A stretch of DNA of 45,155 nt, from assembly GCF_001642025.1 (NCBI RefSeq), contig NZ_LWHO01000009.1, positions 1 to 45,155 of the forward strand, given 5' to 3'. Made by a program: the position numbers and the translations under genes. Every line of letters begins with the position of its first letter. Within the stretch, counting starts at the first letter, position 1. Below the pieces are notes generated by a model. It did no database searches and was not told where the DNA came from. It saw nothing but the letters and a program-made list of their open reading frames with translations. The stretch comes from Cutibacterium namnetense. GTDB lineage: Bacteria > Actinomycetota > Actinomycetes > Propionibacteriales > Propionibacteriaceae. This document shows positions 35,915-45,021 of the stretch, piece after piece.

Positions 35915-36778
35915 TCACCCTCGTGCCTCGATCGCCTCAGCCATCGCCAGGGCTCGACGAGCAGTATCGACGTGAAGGTTCTCAATCATGCGGCCCTGGT
36001 AGGTCACGACGCCCGAACCGTTGCCGTTCTCCCATGCGTCGATGATGCCGCGAGCCTCGGCGACCTCCTCAGCGTCGGGGGCGAAGACCTCGTTGGCCGG
36101 GCCGACCTGGCCGGGGTGAATGAGCGTCTTGCCGTCGAATCCCATGAGCTGGGCCTCACGGCACTGGGAGGTGAATCCCTCAACATCGCGGACGTCGTTG
36201 TAGACCCCATCCAGAATGGCGGTACCGGCTGCCCGAGCCGCCAGCATGCACATCTGCAGCGCCGTCACCACCGGGGCGCGGCCAGCCACGTGAGACGCGC
36301 GCAGCTCCTTAGTCAGGTCGTTAGTGCCCATGATGAGCACCGTCAGACGGTCGGAGGCCTCCGCGATGTCAAGGCAATCCAGCACCGCCCGTGGGGTCTC
36401 GATCATGGCCCATAATTTGACGCTCTCATCGGCCCCGGCGGCCTCCATGTCAGCGACAATAGCGTGCACGTGCTCGGCAGAGCCGACCTTGGGGACAGCG
36501 ATAGCGTCCGGGCCAGCGGCAACAGCGGCAGCGAGATCATCGTGATACCACTGGGTGTCCATCCCGTTGACACGGATGGCAACCTCCCGGTAGCCGTACG
36601 GATGCTCTTTCACAACGCCAGCCGCGCGCTCACGGGCCTCAACCTTGAGATCGGGGGCCACCGCGTCTTCTAAATCAATAATGATGCCGTCGCAGTCGAT
36701 GCTGCGGGCCTTCTCCAGCGCCCTGGCATTGGCGCCGGGCATGAATAAAACAGAACGGCGAGGGCGCAAAGAATCCAT
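35915..36778 (-). CDS. HpcH/HpaI aldolase family, CitE-like lyase
   Basis: Product of 287 residues. The start ATG at 36778 (MDSLRPRRSVLFMPGANARALEKA) is typical for the family; 43 more upstream codons are not used. The Mg-binding and CoA-site motifs are visible: DGIIIDLEDAVAP, WAMIETPRAVLD, LIMGTNDLTKELRA and GFDGKTLIHPGQV. Relatives cleave citramalyl-CoA, malyl-CoA or beta-methylmalyl-CoA, or act as citrate lyase beta subunits. No citrate lyase alpha or gamma genes are near, so a stand-alone CoA-thioester lyase or thioesterase is more likely. The exact substrate is open. Confidence 0.88.
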   Translation of the reverse strand: MDSLRPRRSVLFMPGANARALEKARSIDCDGIIIDLEDAVAPDLKVEARERAAGVVKEHPYGYREVAIRVNGMDTQWYHDDLAAAVAAGPDAIAVPKVGSAEHVHAIVADMEAAGADESVKLWAMIETPRAVLDCLDIAEASDRLTVLIMGTNDLTKELRASHVAGRAPVVTALQMCMLAARAAGTAILDGVYNDVRDVEGFTSQCREAQLMGFDGKTLIHPGQVGPANEVFAPDAEEVAEARGIIDAWENGNGSGVVTYQGRMIENLHVDTARRALAMAEAIEARG

Positions 36779-36820
36779 GCCCACAATTGTGCCGCAACCG
36801 AATCCAGCGCCGAGAGCGGG

Positions 36821-36874
36821 CTGAAGTCCAGTCATTGTGACCGTGAGTACTCGGTCACAATGACTGGACTTCAG
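36821..36874. repeat. Perfect 23-bp inverted repeat over the cobF stop codon
   Basis: The arms 36821 to 36843 (CTGAAGTCCAGTCATTGTGA plus CCG) and 36852 to 36874 are exact complements around the loop TGAGTACT. The distal arm includes the cobF stop codon. It would give a very stable mRNA hairpin between cobF and the CitE-like gene. There is no T-run, so it may be a terminator-like barrier, an RNA-stability element or a protein-binding site. Confidence 0.9.
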
Positions 36875-37653
36875 CGACGACGCAGCAGATACGTATCGAA
36901 CACCCACCCTAAACGCTTCTCAGCGTCGGCACGAGCGCTCCGGATCTCCTCGCGAACCTCAGCAAGGTCCCCACTGATGAGAATCTCGTCGGGAGTGCCG
37001 ATGTAGGCCGCCCAGTAGATATCGATATCTGTGGGATCAATGAGGCTAAAAGTCTGACGCCCGTCAAGCATGACGATCACATCGTCAACACCCTCCGGCA
37101 TCCCGTTGGCCAGCAACCGGGCAGGCGAGATCTGCAGCGCGCGGCCCTGCCGATTGAGCGGAATCTGGTGACGCGACGCCAGGGACAGCGAACTCGAAAT
37201 ACCAGGAATGACGTCGAGCTCAATCGGCACACCCCCGTCAGCGTCAACGGCAGCGATGAGTTTCTTGACGATGGCGAGAGTGGACTCGAACAGGCCCGGG
37301 TCACCCCACACCAGAAATCCACCGCGTTCACCGTCGGCAAGGTTGTCAGCGACGGCATGGGTCCACTGATCGAGTCGCTGGCGACGCCACTTGGCGACGG
37401 CCGCTTTGTAGTTCTCGGCGGTCTTCCATGGACGCGGCGGATCCTGCAACTCGACGATGTGCAACCCATCGAAGTCGGCGTCGGGGCGGTGACGACGCAG
37501 CACCTGACGGCGGAACTCGACGAGATCATCGACGTCGTGCTCTTTGAGGACGACAAAGAGGACGTCGAGGTGCTGGATGGCGTCGACAGCCGCCAGGGTC
37601 AGCCAATCCGGGTTGCCGGGGCCGATGCCGATGAGGTCAAGACGACGGGACAC
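36871..37653 (-). CDS. cobF: Precorrin-6A synthase (deacetylating)
   Basis: Product of 260 residues of the tetrapyrrole methylase superfamily. The GTG at 37653 follows AAGGAGG. The N-terminal SAM-site loop is GIGPGNPDWLTLAAVDAI; further conserved parts are FLVWGDPGLFEST, DVIPGISSSLSLASR and the C-terminal WVFDTYLLRRR. In the aerobic-type cobalamin pathway CobF methylates C-1 and removes the acetyl group. Propionibacteria make vitamin B12 for methylmalonyl-CoA mutase. The other cob/cbi genes are not in this window, so this gene is isolated. It follows the polyprenyl synthase gene by 30 bp and is probably co-transcribed with it. Confidence 0.92.
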   Translation of the reverse strand: MSRRLDLIGIGPGNPDWLTLAAVDAIQHLDVLFVVLKEHDVDDLVEFRRQVLRRHRPDADFDGLHIVELQDPPRPWKTAENYKAAVAKWRRQRLDQWTHAVADNLADGERGGFLVWGDPGLFESTLAIVKKLIAAVDADGGVPIELDVIPGISSSLSLASRHQIPLNRQGRALQISPARLLANGMPEGVDDVIVMLDGRQTFSLIDPTDIDIYWAAYIGTPDEILISGDLAEVREEIRSARADAEKRLGWVFDTYLLRRR

Positions 37654-37683
37654 GATGCCTCCTTAGTAGTTTCGGACGTGGCG

Positions 37684-38658
37684 TCAGGACGAGCGAGAAA
37701 CAACCTCGTCGCACAGTGCCTCAAGAGCCTGCTTGGCGTCCCCGTCGGGCAGCGGAGCCAAGTGGGTACGGGCGCGGTCAGCCCGGCGCTGGATCTCGAC
37801 ACGAGCTTCGTTGATAACGTGGTTAACGCGTAGCTTGTCCAATACGTCAGACAGCACGGCGTCATCGGAGAGATCAGCATCGAGCATCCCCTTGAGTTCG
37901 ATGTCCGCCGGGTCGTCAGAAGCGCGCAGCAGGAGGGTCGGCAAGGTCGGAACCTTTTCACGCAGGTCGGTACCTGGGGTCTTACCGGTCGCCGTCGACG
38001 TGATGTCAATGAGGTCATCGGCAAGCTGGAATACCTCTCCGATGTCCTCGCCAAACTGTTCCAGAGCGGCGACATTTTCCGCGGAAGCATGGGAGACCAT
38101 CGCCCCAAAGACGGCAGAGGCTGCAATGAGTGATCCCGTCTTATCGGCAACGACCTTGAGGTAATGGGCCAGCGGATCCTGCCCCTGGGAGGGGCCACGG
38201 ATCTCAGCGATCTGTCCCTGCACCAGACGGGAGAACGTCCGAGCCTGCAGCCTGACGAAGTCGGCTCCCAACTCCGCTACAGCCAGGGAAGCCCTCGAAA
38301 ACAGGTAGTCGCCCACCATGATGGCCACCGAGTTACCCCACCGCAGGTTCGCCGAGGGAGCACCGCGACGCCTGGACGCCTCGTCCATGACATCGTCGTG
38401 ATACAGCGAGGCGACGTGGGTGAGCTCCATGACAACGGCGGCACGCACCAGATCGGCGTCGCTGACCTCGTCACCAAACTGGGAGCACAACACCACCAAC
38501 AACGGACGGAATCTTTTACCACCGGCAGAAATGATGTGGTTGGCTGCCTCAGTCACAAAAGGGGTGTCGGCGCCGGCCTGACGGCCCAGCTCGTCCTCGA
38601 TGAGGGCAAGTTTGGCGCTCACCAGATCGGTGAACTCGCTGCTGGCGCTGTACGACAC
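37684..38658 (-). CDS. Long-chain polyprenyl diphosphate synthase
   Basis: Product of 324 residues. The GTG at 38658 with AGGAG six bases upstream gives MSYSASSEFTDLVS; 41 extra codons in the frame lack support. The two aspartate-rich motifs are D88-D-V-M-D92 and D214-D-L-I-D218, with GGKRFRPLLV before and EKVPTLPTLLLR after. The lack of bulky aromatic residues just before the first motif, where short-chain enzymes carry them, suits a chain of seven to nine isoprene units. The location directly after the nuo operon supports a role in the menaquinone side chain, but the chain length cannot be read from sequence. Confidence 0.92.
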   Translation of the reverse strand: MSYSASSEFTDLVSAKLALIEDELGRQAGADTPFVTEAANHIISAGGKRFRPLLVVLCSQFGDEVSDADLVRAAVVMELTHVASLYHDDVMDEASRRRGAPSANLRWGNSVAIMVGDYLFSRASLAVAELGADFVRLQARTFSRLVQGQIAEIRGPSQGQDPLAHYLKVVADKTGSLIAASAVFGAMVSHASAENVAALEQFGEDIGEVFQLADDLIDITSTATGKTPGTDLREKVPTLPTLLLRASDDPADIELKGMLDADLSDDAVLSDVLDKLRVNHVINEARVEIQRRADRARTHLAPLPDGDAKQALEALCDEVVSRSS

Positions 38659-38798
38659 GGTTCTCCTCTTCCGACCAGGTGATCGCCCGGTACTCGTTCG
38701 GCCGTCGTCTCGACGTGACCTGGCCATTCTCCACATTACTGGCTTGACGGTGCTCGCGTCTTGCCGGCATGTCATGGTCATGACCTAAAGATGTAACC

Positions 38799-38838
38799 GG
38801 GCTGGGGTCGCAACGCTTCCGGACTGCGACCCCAGCCC
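38799..38838 (-). terminator. Terminator hairpin of the nuo operon
   Basis: GGGCTGGGGTCGCA pairs perfectly with TGCGACCCCAGCCC over 14 bp with a 12-base loop, 12 bp after the nuoN stop. A weakly T-rich stretch (TTACATCTTTAG) follows on the minus strand. The next 140 bp up to the polyprenyl synthase gene contain no other gene. Confidence 0.75.
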
Positions 38839-38849
38839 CATTGACAAAC

Positions 38850-40466
38850 TCAGCGCAGGAACGTACTCGCCTGGTTGAACAGGTCAATAATCGGCTGCGG
38901 AGCAACACCCATGACGATGGTGAACACCGCGCAAACGATGAGGGTGACCCATCCGGCAACGGAGGGCTCGGCGACCTCAACCGGATCGTCACCCTCCTTC
39001 GTGGACCGGAAGAACACCACGACGATGATACGCAGATAGAAAGCCGCCGCGACCAGGGAGAACAACACCCCAATCAACACCAACCAGGCGTATCCGCCAC
39101 GCCATCCGGCCAGGAAGACCACCAGTTTGCCGGTGAAACCTGCCGTCAGCGGAATACCGGCGAAACTCAGCACGAAGATGACAACCAGCACACCGATCCA
39201 CGGATGGCTACGACCGATACCCGCCCACGAGGCGATCTCGGTGGACTCGCCACCGGCACGACGCACCATGAGGACGAGTAACCAGAAGCCGATCGACGCC
39301 AAGCCATAGGCCGTCATGTAGACCAGCACCGAGGACACCGACCCAGTCTGTCCCTCGGCCATACCGGTCTGGGTCGTCCAGGCCCCGACAACACCCACCA
39401 GCGCGAACCCGGCGTGGGCGATAGCGGAATAGGCAAGCAGACGCTTCATATCGGTCTGTGCGAGACCAACGATGGCGCCAACACCCATCGAAGCAACAGC
39501 CACGACAGCCAGCACGATCTGCCAGTCCCATCTCATCGCGCCCAATCCGACATACAGCACGCGCATCAGACCGACGAGGGCGACGAGTTTCGTCGCAACC
39601 GCCATCCAGCCACTGACCGGGCTCGGAGCACCGGTGTAAACGTCAGGGGTCCAGGAAGCGAACGGAACCGCGCCAATCTTGAACAGCAGGCCGACAGTCA
39701 CCAAGACCATGCCCGCGACAATGAGCTTCGACGAACCAACCTGAGTGACGCCCACTGCGGCCAGGTCGCCGAGCTTGAAGCTGCCGGCGCATCCATACAG
39801 CACCACGATGCCATACAGGAACAAGGCCGAGGACAGCGCGCCCAACAAGAAGTACTTCAAGGCGGCTTCCTGAGACAACAGTCGACGACGGCGCGACATC
39901 CCACACAGCAGATACAGCGGCAGGGAGAAAATCTCCAAGGCGACGAACATCATGATGAGATCGTCAGCTGCGGCGAAGCACATCATGCCCAACACCGCGA
40001 ACATCAGCAGTGGATAAACCTCGGTGTGCTCGCGATGTTCCTGCTCGGCTTTAGCCTCCAGGGGAGAGCCAGGCACCGATGAAGCACTAGCCACAAACGC
40101 CGTCTGAGTGGTGCCGACTCGTTCGGCGAACAGCACCACGGCCCCGAGGCTGGTCATCAACAGAATGACCCAGGTAGCCAGGGTCGGCCCATCGAGGGCC
40201 ACAGTCCCCTGCCCGGCGATAATTCTGGTGCCGCGGGAAATGGTGGTCAGCGTCGAGGCGATAGCTACCACCAGAGCGGCGACCGTCACGATGATTTGGG
40301 TTGGACGACGACCCGGCCGGGGCACAAAAGCCTCCACCAGTACCGCCACGCAGGCCGCTGCCATGAGGACGAATACCGGCGCCAGTGGCCCCCACTCGAG
40401 GTGCGGAGCCGCGACGTCGAGGAGCGCCGGCTCCCCAGACGCGGTAATCAACAGGGCGGGATTCAC
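38850..40466 (-). CDS. nuoN: NADH-quinone oxidoreductase subunit N
   Basis: Product of 538 residues with about 14 spans; one of the three antiporter-like proton-pumping subunits of complex I. The GTG at 40466 overlaps the nuoM stop. Conserved features include the MMFVALEIFSLPLYLLCGM span with its glutamate, the lysine-bearing ALKYFLLGALSSALFLYG, and PVSGWMAVATKLVALVGLMR. It is the last gene of the operon. About 35 residues between the third and fourth spans (TAFVASASSVPGSPLEAKAEQEHREH) form an extra charged loop. Confidence 0.96.
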   Translation of the reverse strand: MNPALLITASGEPALLDVAAPHLEWGPLAPVFVLMAAACVAVLVEAFVPRPGRRPTQIIVTVAALVVAIASTLTTISRGTRIIAGQGTVALDGPTLATWVILLMTSLGAVVLFAERVGTTQTAFVASASSVPGSPLEAKAEQEHREHTEVYPLLMFAVLGMMCFAAADDLIMMFVALEIFSLPLYLLCGMSRRRRLLSQEAALKYFLLGALSSALFLYGIVVLYGCAGSFKLGDLAAVGVTQVGSSKLIVAGMVLVTVGLLFKIGAVPFASWTPDVYTGAPSPVSGWMAVATKLVALVGLMRVLYVGLGAMRWDWQIVLAVVAVASMGVGAIVGLAQTDMKRLLAYSAIAHAGFALVGVVGAWTTQTGMAEGQTGSVSSVLVYMTAYGLASIGFWLLVLMVRRAGGESTEIASWAGIGRSHPWIGVLVVIFVLSFAGIPLTAGFTGKLVVFLAGWRGGYAWLVLIGVLFSLVAAAFYLRIIVVVFFRSTKEGDDPVEVAEPSVAGWVTLIVCAVFTIVMGVAPQPIIDLFNQASTFLR

Positions 40467-41956
40467 TTGAGACCCTCCTTGACGACGGGTGCCGGATCGG
40501 TGGCGTGGACCTGAGTCATGGTGGCCGTGGCCGCCGGCTCAATAGCGTGCAGCATCGGCCTGGGGAAGAACCCGAACACCAACAGCAAAATGATGAGCGG
40601 TGCAAGCACCAATTTCTCCCGAGCGTTCAGGTCACTGACCTGCTCAGCAGCACCCTGCACCGGGCCGGTCATAGTGCGTCGGTACGTCACCAGCACGTAA
40701 ACCGCAGCCAGCACCATGCCGATGGTCGAAACGGCGACATAGATTGGGTGACGCGACCAGGCACCAGCCAGAGCCATGAACTCGCTGACAAAGTTTCCGG
40801 TGCCCGGCAACGACAGGGTCGCCAGCCCGGCGAACAGGAAAGTTCCGGCGAGCACCGGGGCGACTTTCTGGACGCCGCCGTAGCCGTCGACCTTCGCCGT
40901 CCCACCCCGGCGCACCAGGAAGCCAAGCACGAGGAACAACGCCGCCGTCGAGAAGCCGTGGTTGAACATGTAGAAAATCGAACCCGTTATCGACGTCGTC
41001 GTCAGGGCGAAAATGCCAATGACCATAAAGCCGAAGTGGCTCACTGACGTATACGAGACGAACCTCATCAGGTCACTCGAGGTCGCCGCCATCATCGCAC
41101 CCCACAGCACCGAGATGATCGCCAAAGTGAGGACGAAGGGGGTAGCCCAGTCAGAGGCAGCGGGGAACAGCCCCAGACACAGCCTCAACATTCCGAAGGT
41201 GCCGATCTTGTCGAGCAGACCGACGAGCAGGGAAGATGCCCCCGCGGTGGCTTGTTCGGCGGTGTCAGGCAGCCAGGTGTGCACCGGGACCATCGGGGCC
41301 TTGATCGCGAAGGCGATGAAGAATCCGACGAATAGCTCCTTACCAATCGTCCCCGAGAAGTCCACCTTTGCCAGGTCGCTCAGAAGGAAGGACCCGCCGT
41401 GCACCCCGACGCCGATAACGGCGAATAGCATGACCAGTCCACCAGCCAAAGAGTACAGCAGGAACTTCATCGCTGCTCGGCCTCGTCGTGGACCGCCCCA
41501 CCCTGCGATGAGGAAGTACATCGGGATGAGGGTGGCCTCGAACATGAGGTAGAACAGCAAGACGTCAGTGGCAGCGAAACAGTAAGTCGCCAACCCCTCG
41601 AGCATGAGGGCCAGACCAAAAAACGCCCCGGTTGACCAACGAGCCGTCTCGCCGTCGCCTACCTGCCACTCGGCGAGTAGCACGACCGGCACAAGGATGA
41701 CGACTAGCAGGATCATCGCCAGGGAAAGGCCATCACCGCCCAGCGCATACCAGGCTCCGACGGCACGGATCCAGCGATGGGTTTCTGAAAGGTCGGTGCC
41801 ATTGACGCCGACGATGAAAGCGTAGACACCCAGTACCAGAGTGACCACAGCAAACACCATTCCGGTGGCTCGGGCCGCAGCCCCGCGCAGCATCATGGTG
41901 ATAACGCCGCCGACGATCGGCAGTAGAGCAATCACGGTGAGGATCGGGAAAGACAT
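40463..41956 (-). CDS. nuoM: NADH-quinone oxidoreductase subunit M
   Basis: Product of 497 residues with about 14 spans. The ATG at 41956 follows GAGGAGCTGAC; 44 upstream codons in frame overlap nuoL and are excluded. It has the pump-subunit signatures FYLMFEATLIPMYFLIAGWGG, with the key glutamate, and APMVPVHTWLPDTAEQATAG, with the conserved lysine before it. SYTSVSHFGFMVIGI and FYMFNHGFSTAALFL follow. It lies between nuoL and nuoN as in the canonical operon. Confidence 0.97.
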   Translation of the reverse strand: MSFPILTVIALLPIVGGVITMMLRGAAARATGMVFAVVTLVLGVYAFIVGVNGTDLSETHRWIRAVGAWYALGGDGLSLAMILLVVILVPVVLLAEWQVGDGETARWSTGAFFGLALMLEGLATYCFAATDVLLFYLMFEATLIPMYFLIAGWGGPRRGRAAMKFLLYSLAGGLVMLFAVIGVGVHGGSFLLSDLAKVDFSGTIGKELFVGFFIAFAIKAPMVPVHTWLPDTAEQATAGASSLLVGLLDKIGTFGMLRLCLGLFPAASDWATPFVLTLAIISVLWGAMMAATSSDLMRFVSYTSVSHFGFMVIGIFALTTTSITGSIFYMFNHGFSTAALFLVLGFLVRRGGTAKVDGYGGVQKVAPVLAGTFLFAGLATLSLPGTGNFVSEFMALAGAWSRHPIYVAVSTIGMVLAAVYVLVTYRRTMTGPVQGAAEQVSDLNAREKLVLAPLIILLLVFGFFPRPMLHAIEPAATATMTQVHATDPAPVVKEGLK

Positions 41957-41973
41957 GTCAGCTCCTCCTGCGC

Positions 41974-43860
41974 TCAGGCCATCCGGCCCAGGACGACGAC
42001 GAGTCCGACGACCACCACGCCGACGACCATCATGAGGCCGTAACTGCGCACGTAACCGTTCTGGACTTTGCGGATGATCTGGGAACAAGCCGTGGTAACG
42101 GAGCCGGCACCGTCAACCAGACCGTCGACGACCGAGCGGTCGAAGCCGGCGACACCACCGGCCAGCCAACGCCCCGGCTTCACCACGATGACATCGTTGA
42201 CGTCGTCGCCGTAGAGGTCGTGACGACCAGCGACCAGCAGCGGATCGCGGGTCTCGGGCTCCTCGCTCGGCACATCGTGACGGTTGAGCAACCAGCCGGC
42301 CACGATGCCAACTATCACCACAACGAGGGTGATTATGCCGATAACACCCATATGCCACATGCCGACATGCTCGACCTCAGCACCAGTGGCCGGGGCCAGC
42401 CAGTCGCCGATCCAGTGGTTCATGAAGGCGCCTGCGAAGATCGACAAGATAGCCAACACGATGAGCGGGATAGTCATGACCGCCGGGGATTCGTGCGGAT
42501 GGACGTCCTCACGCCACCGCTTGGATCCCAGGAAGGTCAGCATCATTAGGCGGGTCATGTAGTAAGCGGTGATTCCGGCACCGATGAGGGCCAGCACCCC
42601 GAAGACCGCGCCCTTGTCGAAGGCAGCCTCGATGATGTGGTCCTTGGAGAAGTAGCCGGAGGTACCAGGGATGCCAATAATGGCAAGGTAGCCGCAGGCG
42701 AAGGTCCAGAAAGTTATGGGCATCGCCTTGGACAGCGCACCAAAGTGGTACATGTCCGTATCGTCGCCGGTACCGTGCATCACCGAACCAGCCCCGAGGA
42801 ACATGTTCGCCTTAAAGAAACCGTGGGTAAGCAGGTGGAAAATCGCCAGCGCCGCACCAGCCGGCCCCAGGCCTGCAGCCAGCATCATGTAGCCGATCTG
42901 GCTCATCGTTGACCCGGCAAGGACCTTCTTAATGTCCTTCTTTGCCGAACCGATCCAGGCACCAAACAGCAGGGTGACGGTACCGATGATCGCCACTGCC
43001 AATGAGGCTGCACCCGTCTGAGCGTAAATCTCGTGAGACCGTATAACCAGGTACACCCCGGCGGTTACCATCGTCGCCGCGTGGATAAGGGCCGAAACCG
43101 GGGTCGGGCCCTCCATGGCGTCAAGCAGCCAGGCTTGCAATGGAACCTGGGCGGACTTACCACAGGCAGCTAGCAGCAGCATGAAACCGAGCAACGTGGC
43201 CCAGGTTGACGTCAGCCCCGACGCCTTAGCCGAGACATCGGCGAAGCGCACACTGCCGAACTGGGAAAGCATCGTGAAGATCGCCATCGTCAAACCGAGG
43301 TCACCGATGCGGTTCATGATGAAAGCCTTGTTACCGGCGCGGGCAGCAGCGGGACGACCAAACCAGAACCCGATGAGCAGGTAGGAGGCCAGACCGACGC
43401 CCTCCCAACCGACGAACAGGATGAGGTAGTTGTCGGCCAACACCAACGTCAGCATCGCGGCGATGAAGAGGTTGAGGTAGGCGAAGAACCGACGACGATC
43501 GGTGTCGTGGGCCATGTACCCGATCGCGTAGATGTGGATCAGCGATCCCACGAACGTGATGAGCAACACGAACAGGATTGACAGCTGGTCAATGAGCAAC
43601 CCCACTCGCAGATCCCAGGCCCCAACATCGATAAATCGGTAGACCCCCACTTCGACGCCACGAGACGCGCCATCACGTCCGAGCAGGTCGATGAACAGGA
43701 CCAATCCGATGACAAAAGAGACGATCGGGGCGACGGTGGCCAACAAATGTCCCCACGCGTCGCTGCGGCGCCCCAGCACCAGTAGCAGCGCGGCAACCAC
43801 CAGTGGCACCGCAATCATGAGCCAAGCCACGTTGAACAGGCCGGTTTCTAGGACAGTCAC
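41974..43860 (-). CDS. nuoL: NADH-quinone oxidoreductase subunit L
   Basis: Product of 628 residues. The GTG at 43860 follows GGGAGG. It has about 16 spans including the long lateral helix region toward the C-terminus. Conserved elements are FVGWEGVGLASYLLIGFW, KAFIMNRIGDLGL, ACGKSAQVPLQAWLLDAMEGPTPVSALIHAATMV and FHLLTHGFFKANMFLGAGSVMH. This distal subunit pumps protons and its amphipathic helix braces NuoM and NuoN. It is spaced 10 bp from nuoK and 17 bp from nuoM. Confidence 0.97.
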   Translation of the reverse strand: MTVLETGLFNVAWLMIAVPLVVAALLLVLGRRSDAWGHLLATVAPIVSFVIGLVLFIDLLGRDGASRGVEVGVYRFIDVGAWDLRVGLLIDQLSILFVLLITFVGSLIHIYAIGYMAHDTDRRRFFAYLNLFIAAMLTLVLADNYLILFVGWEGVGLASYLLIGFWFGRPAAARAGNKAFIMNRIGDLGLTMAIFTMLSQFGSVRFADVSAKASGLTSTWATLLGFMLLLAACGKSAQVPLQAWLLDAMEGPTPVSALIHAATMVTAGVYLVIRSHEIYAQTGAASLAVAIIGTVTLLFGAWIGSAKKDIKKVLAGSTMSQIGYMMLAAGLGPAGAALAIFHLLTHGFFKANMFLGAGSVMHGTGDDTDMYHFGALSKAMPITFWTFACGYLAIIGIPGTSGYFSKDHIIEAAFDKGAVFGVLALIGAGITAYYMTRLMMLTFLGSKRWREDVHPHESPAVMTIPLIVLAILSIFAGAFMNHWIGDWLAPATGAEVEHVGMWHMGVIGIITLVVVIVGIVAGWLLNRHDVPSEEPETRDPLLVAGRHDLYGDDVNDVIVVKPGRWLAGGVAGFDRSVVDGLVDGAGSVTTACSQIIRKVQNGYVRSYGLMMVVGVVVVGLVVVLGRMA

Positions 43861-43870
43861 GGTACCTCCC

Positions 43871-44170
43871 TCAGAACTTCAGCAGGTTGGTGTCGTCCAC
43901 CGAAGTGGTGCGACGGGAACGGAAAATGGTGACGATGATCGCTAGGCCGACAACCACCTCAGCAGCTGCCACAATCATCACGAAGAAAGCCCCGACCTGT
44001 CCGTCGAGGGAGCCGTGCACGTGGGAAAAAGTCACCAAGGCCAAGTTCGCGGCGTTGAGCATCAACTCCACCGACATAAAGGCCACCAAGGCATTACGCC
44101 TCGTGAGGAAGCCCAGAATGCCGATAGCGAACAAGATCGCCGACAGCACCAGGTAGTCGTTCGGGTTCAT
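43871..44170 (-). CDS. nuoK: NADH-quinone oxidoreductase subunit K
   Basis: Product of 99 residues with three spans ([20 protein letters not shown]). The buried glutamates of the proton path lie in span 2 ([15 protein letters not shown]) and span 3 ([17 protein letters not shown]). The ATG at 44170 overlaps the nuoJ stop by four bases. Confidence 0.97.
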   Translation of the reverse strand: MNPNDYLVLSAILFAIGILGFLTRRNALVAFMSVELMLNAANLALVTFSHVHGSLDGQVGAFFVMIVAAAEVVVGLAIIVTIFRSRRTTSVDDTNLLKF

Positions 44171-45021
44171 TCGAGTTCTCCTTGGACCTCGTGGCGGGCG
44201 ACACTGATTGACGCAAACGCCCGGTGCGTCGGAGCCTTCAACTCACCGGCGTCGATGATGGCACCGCGGGTCGCCAAGGTTCCCGAAATCGAGTCTTGAG
44301 CCACCGTGCCGTCAGGGAGCAAGGCCGGAGCACCAATCTGGTTCGTGCGGGCGTAGACACCGGAATTGGGACGAACACCGGGGTGGGAGCCGTACTTAGC
44401 GTAAGACGTCATGCGGTCTGTGACCCGCTCACGCTGGGTCTTCTTCTTGTCGGCCTCGCCATGGGCCAACACCATCGTGCCGACGGCAGCCGTGATGAGC
44501 AAGGCTGACGTGGCCTCAAAGACGATGACGTACTTGGTGAATACCAGCTCGGCAAGCGACTTGACGTTATCCCCGCCAGCCGCATTGGCCTGCCCCAGGC
44601 CCACCGGATGGTCAGCGCCAATCACACCAGTCGTCACCGCATTGCCGACGGCCAGGATCAGCAGCACCACAAAGGCCAAGGCAGCGATAATAGCCGCCAC
44701 CTTGTGGCCCTTGAGGGTCTCTTTGAGGGAGTCGGTGGAGTCGACGCCGACAAGCATGACGACGAAGAGGAAGAGCATAAGGATGGCGCCGGTGTAGACG
44801 ATGATCTGCACCACAAAAAGGAAAGGCGCTTCCTGGCTGGCGTATTGCACGGCCAAACAGATCATGACCACGGCCAGCGACAACGCCGAGTGGACTGGCT
44901 TCTTAGCAAAAACCATCACCAGGGCCGCAAGCACCATGATGGGCGCCAACAGCCAGAAAGACCACTGGGATGGCGTCACCATAGGTACAAGACCGGCGAG
45001 CAGGTGAAGTCCCGGAGTCAT
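44167..45021 (-). CDS. nuoJ: NADH-quinone oxidoreductase subunit J
   Basis: Product of 284 residues; the ATG at 45021 overlaps the nuoI stop by ATGA. Five spans occupy the first 200 residues, with the typical [26 protein letters not shown] that includes the pi-bulge helix. The C-terminal 80 residues (from about [14 protein letters not shown]) form a long hydrophilic tail not found in E. coli NuoJ but common in actinobacteria. Confidence 0.96.
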   Translation of the reverse strand: MTPGLHLLAGLVPMVTPSQWSFWLLAPIMVLAALVMVFAKKPVHSALSLAVVMICLAVQYASQEAPFLFVVQIIVYTGAILMLFLFVVMLVGVDSTDSLKETLKGHKVAAIIAALAFVVLLILAVGNAVTTGVIGADHPVGLGQANAAGGDNVKSLAELVFTKYVIVFEATSALLITAAVGTMVLAHGEADKKKTQRERVTDRMTSYAKYGSHPGVRPNSGVYARTNQIGAPALLPDGTVAQDSISGTLATRGAIIDAGELKAPTHRAFASISVARHEVQGELE

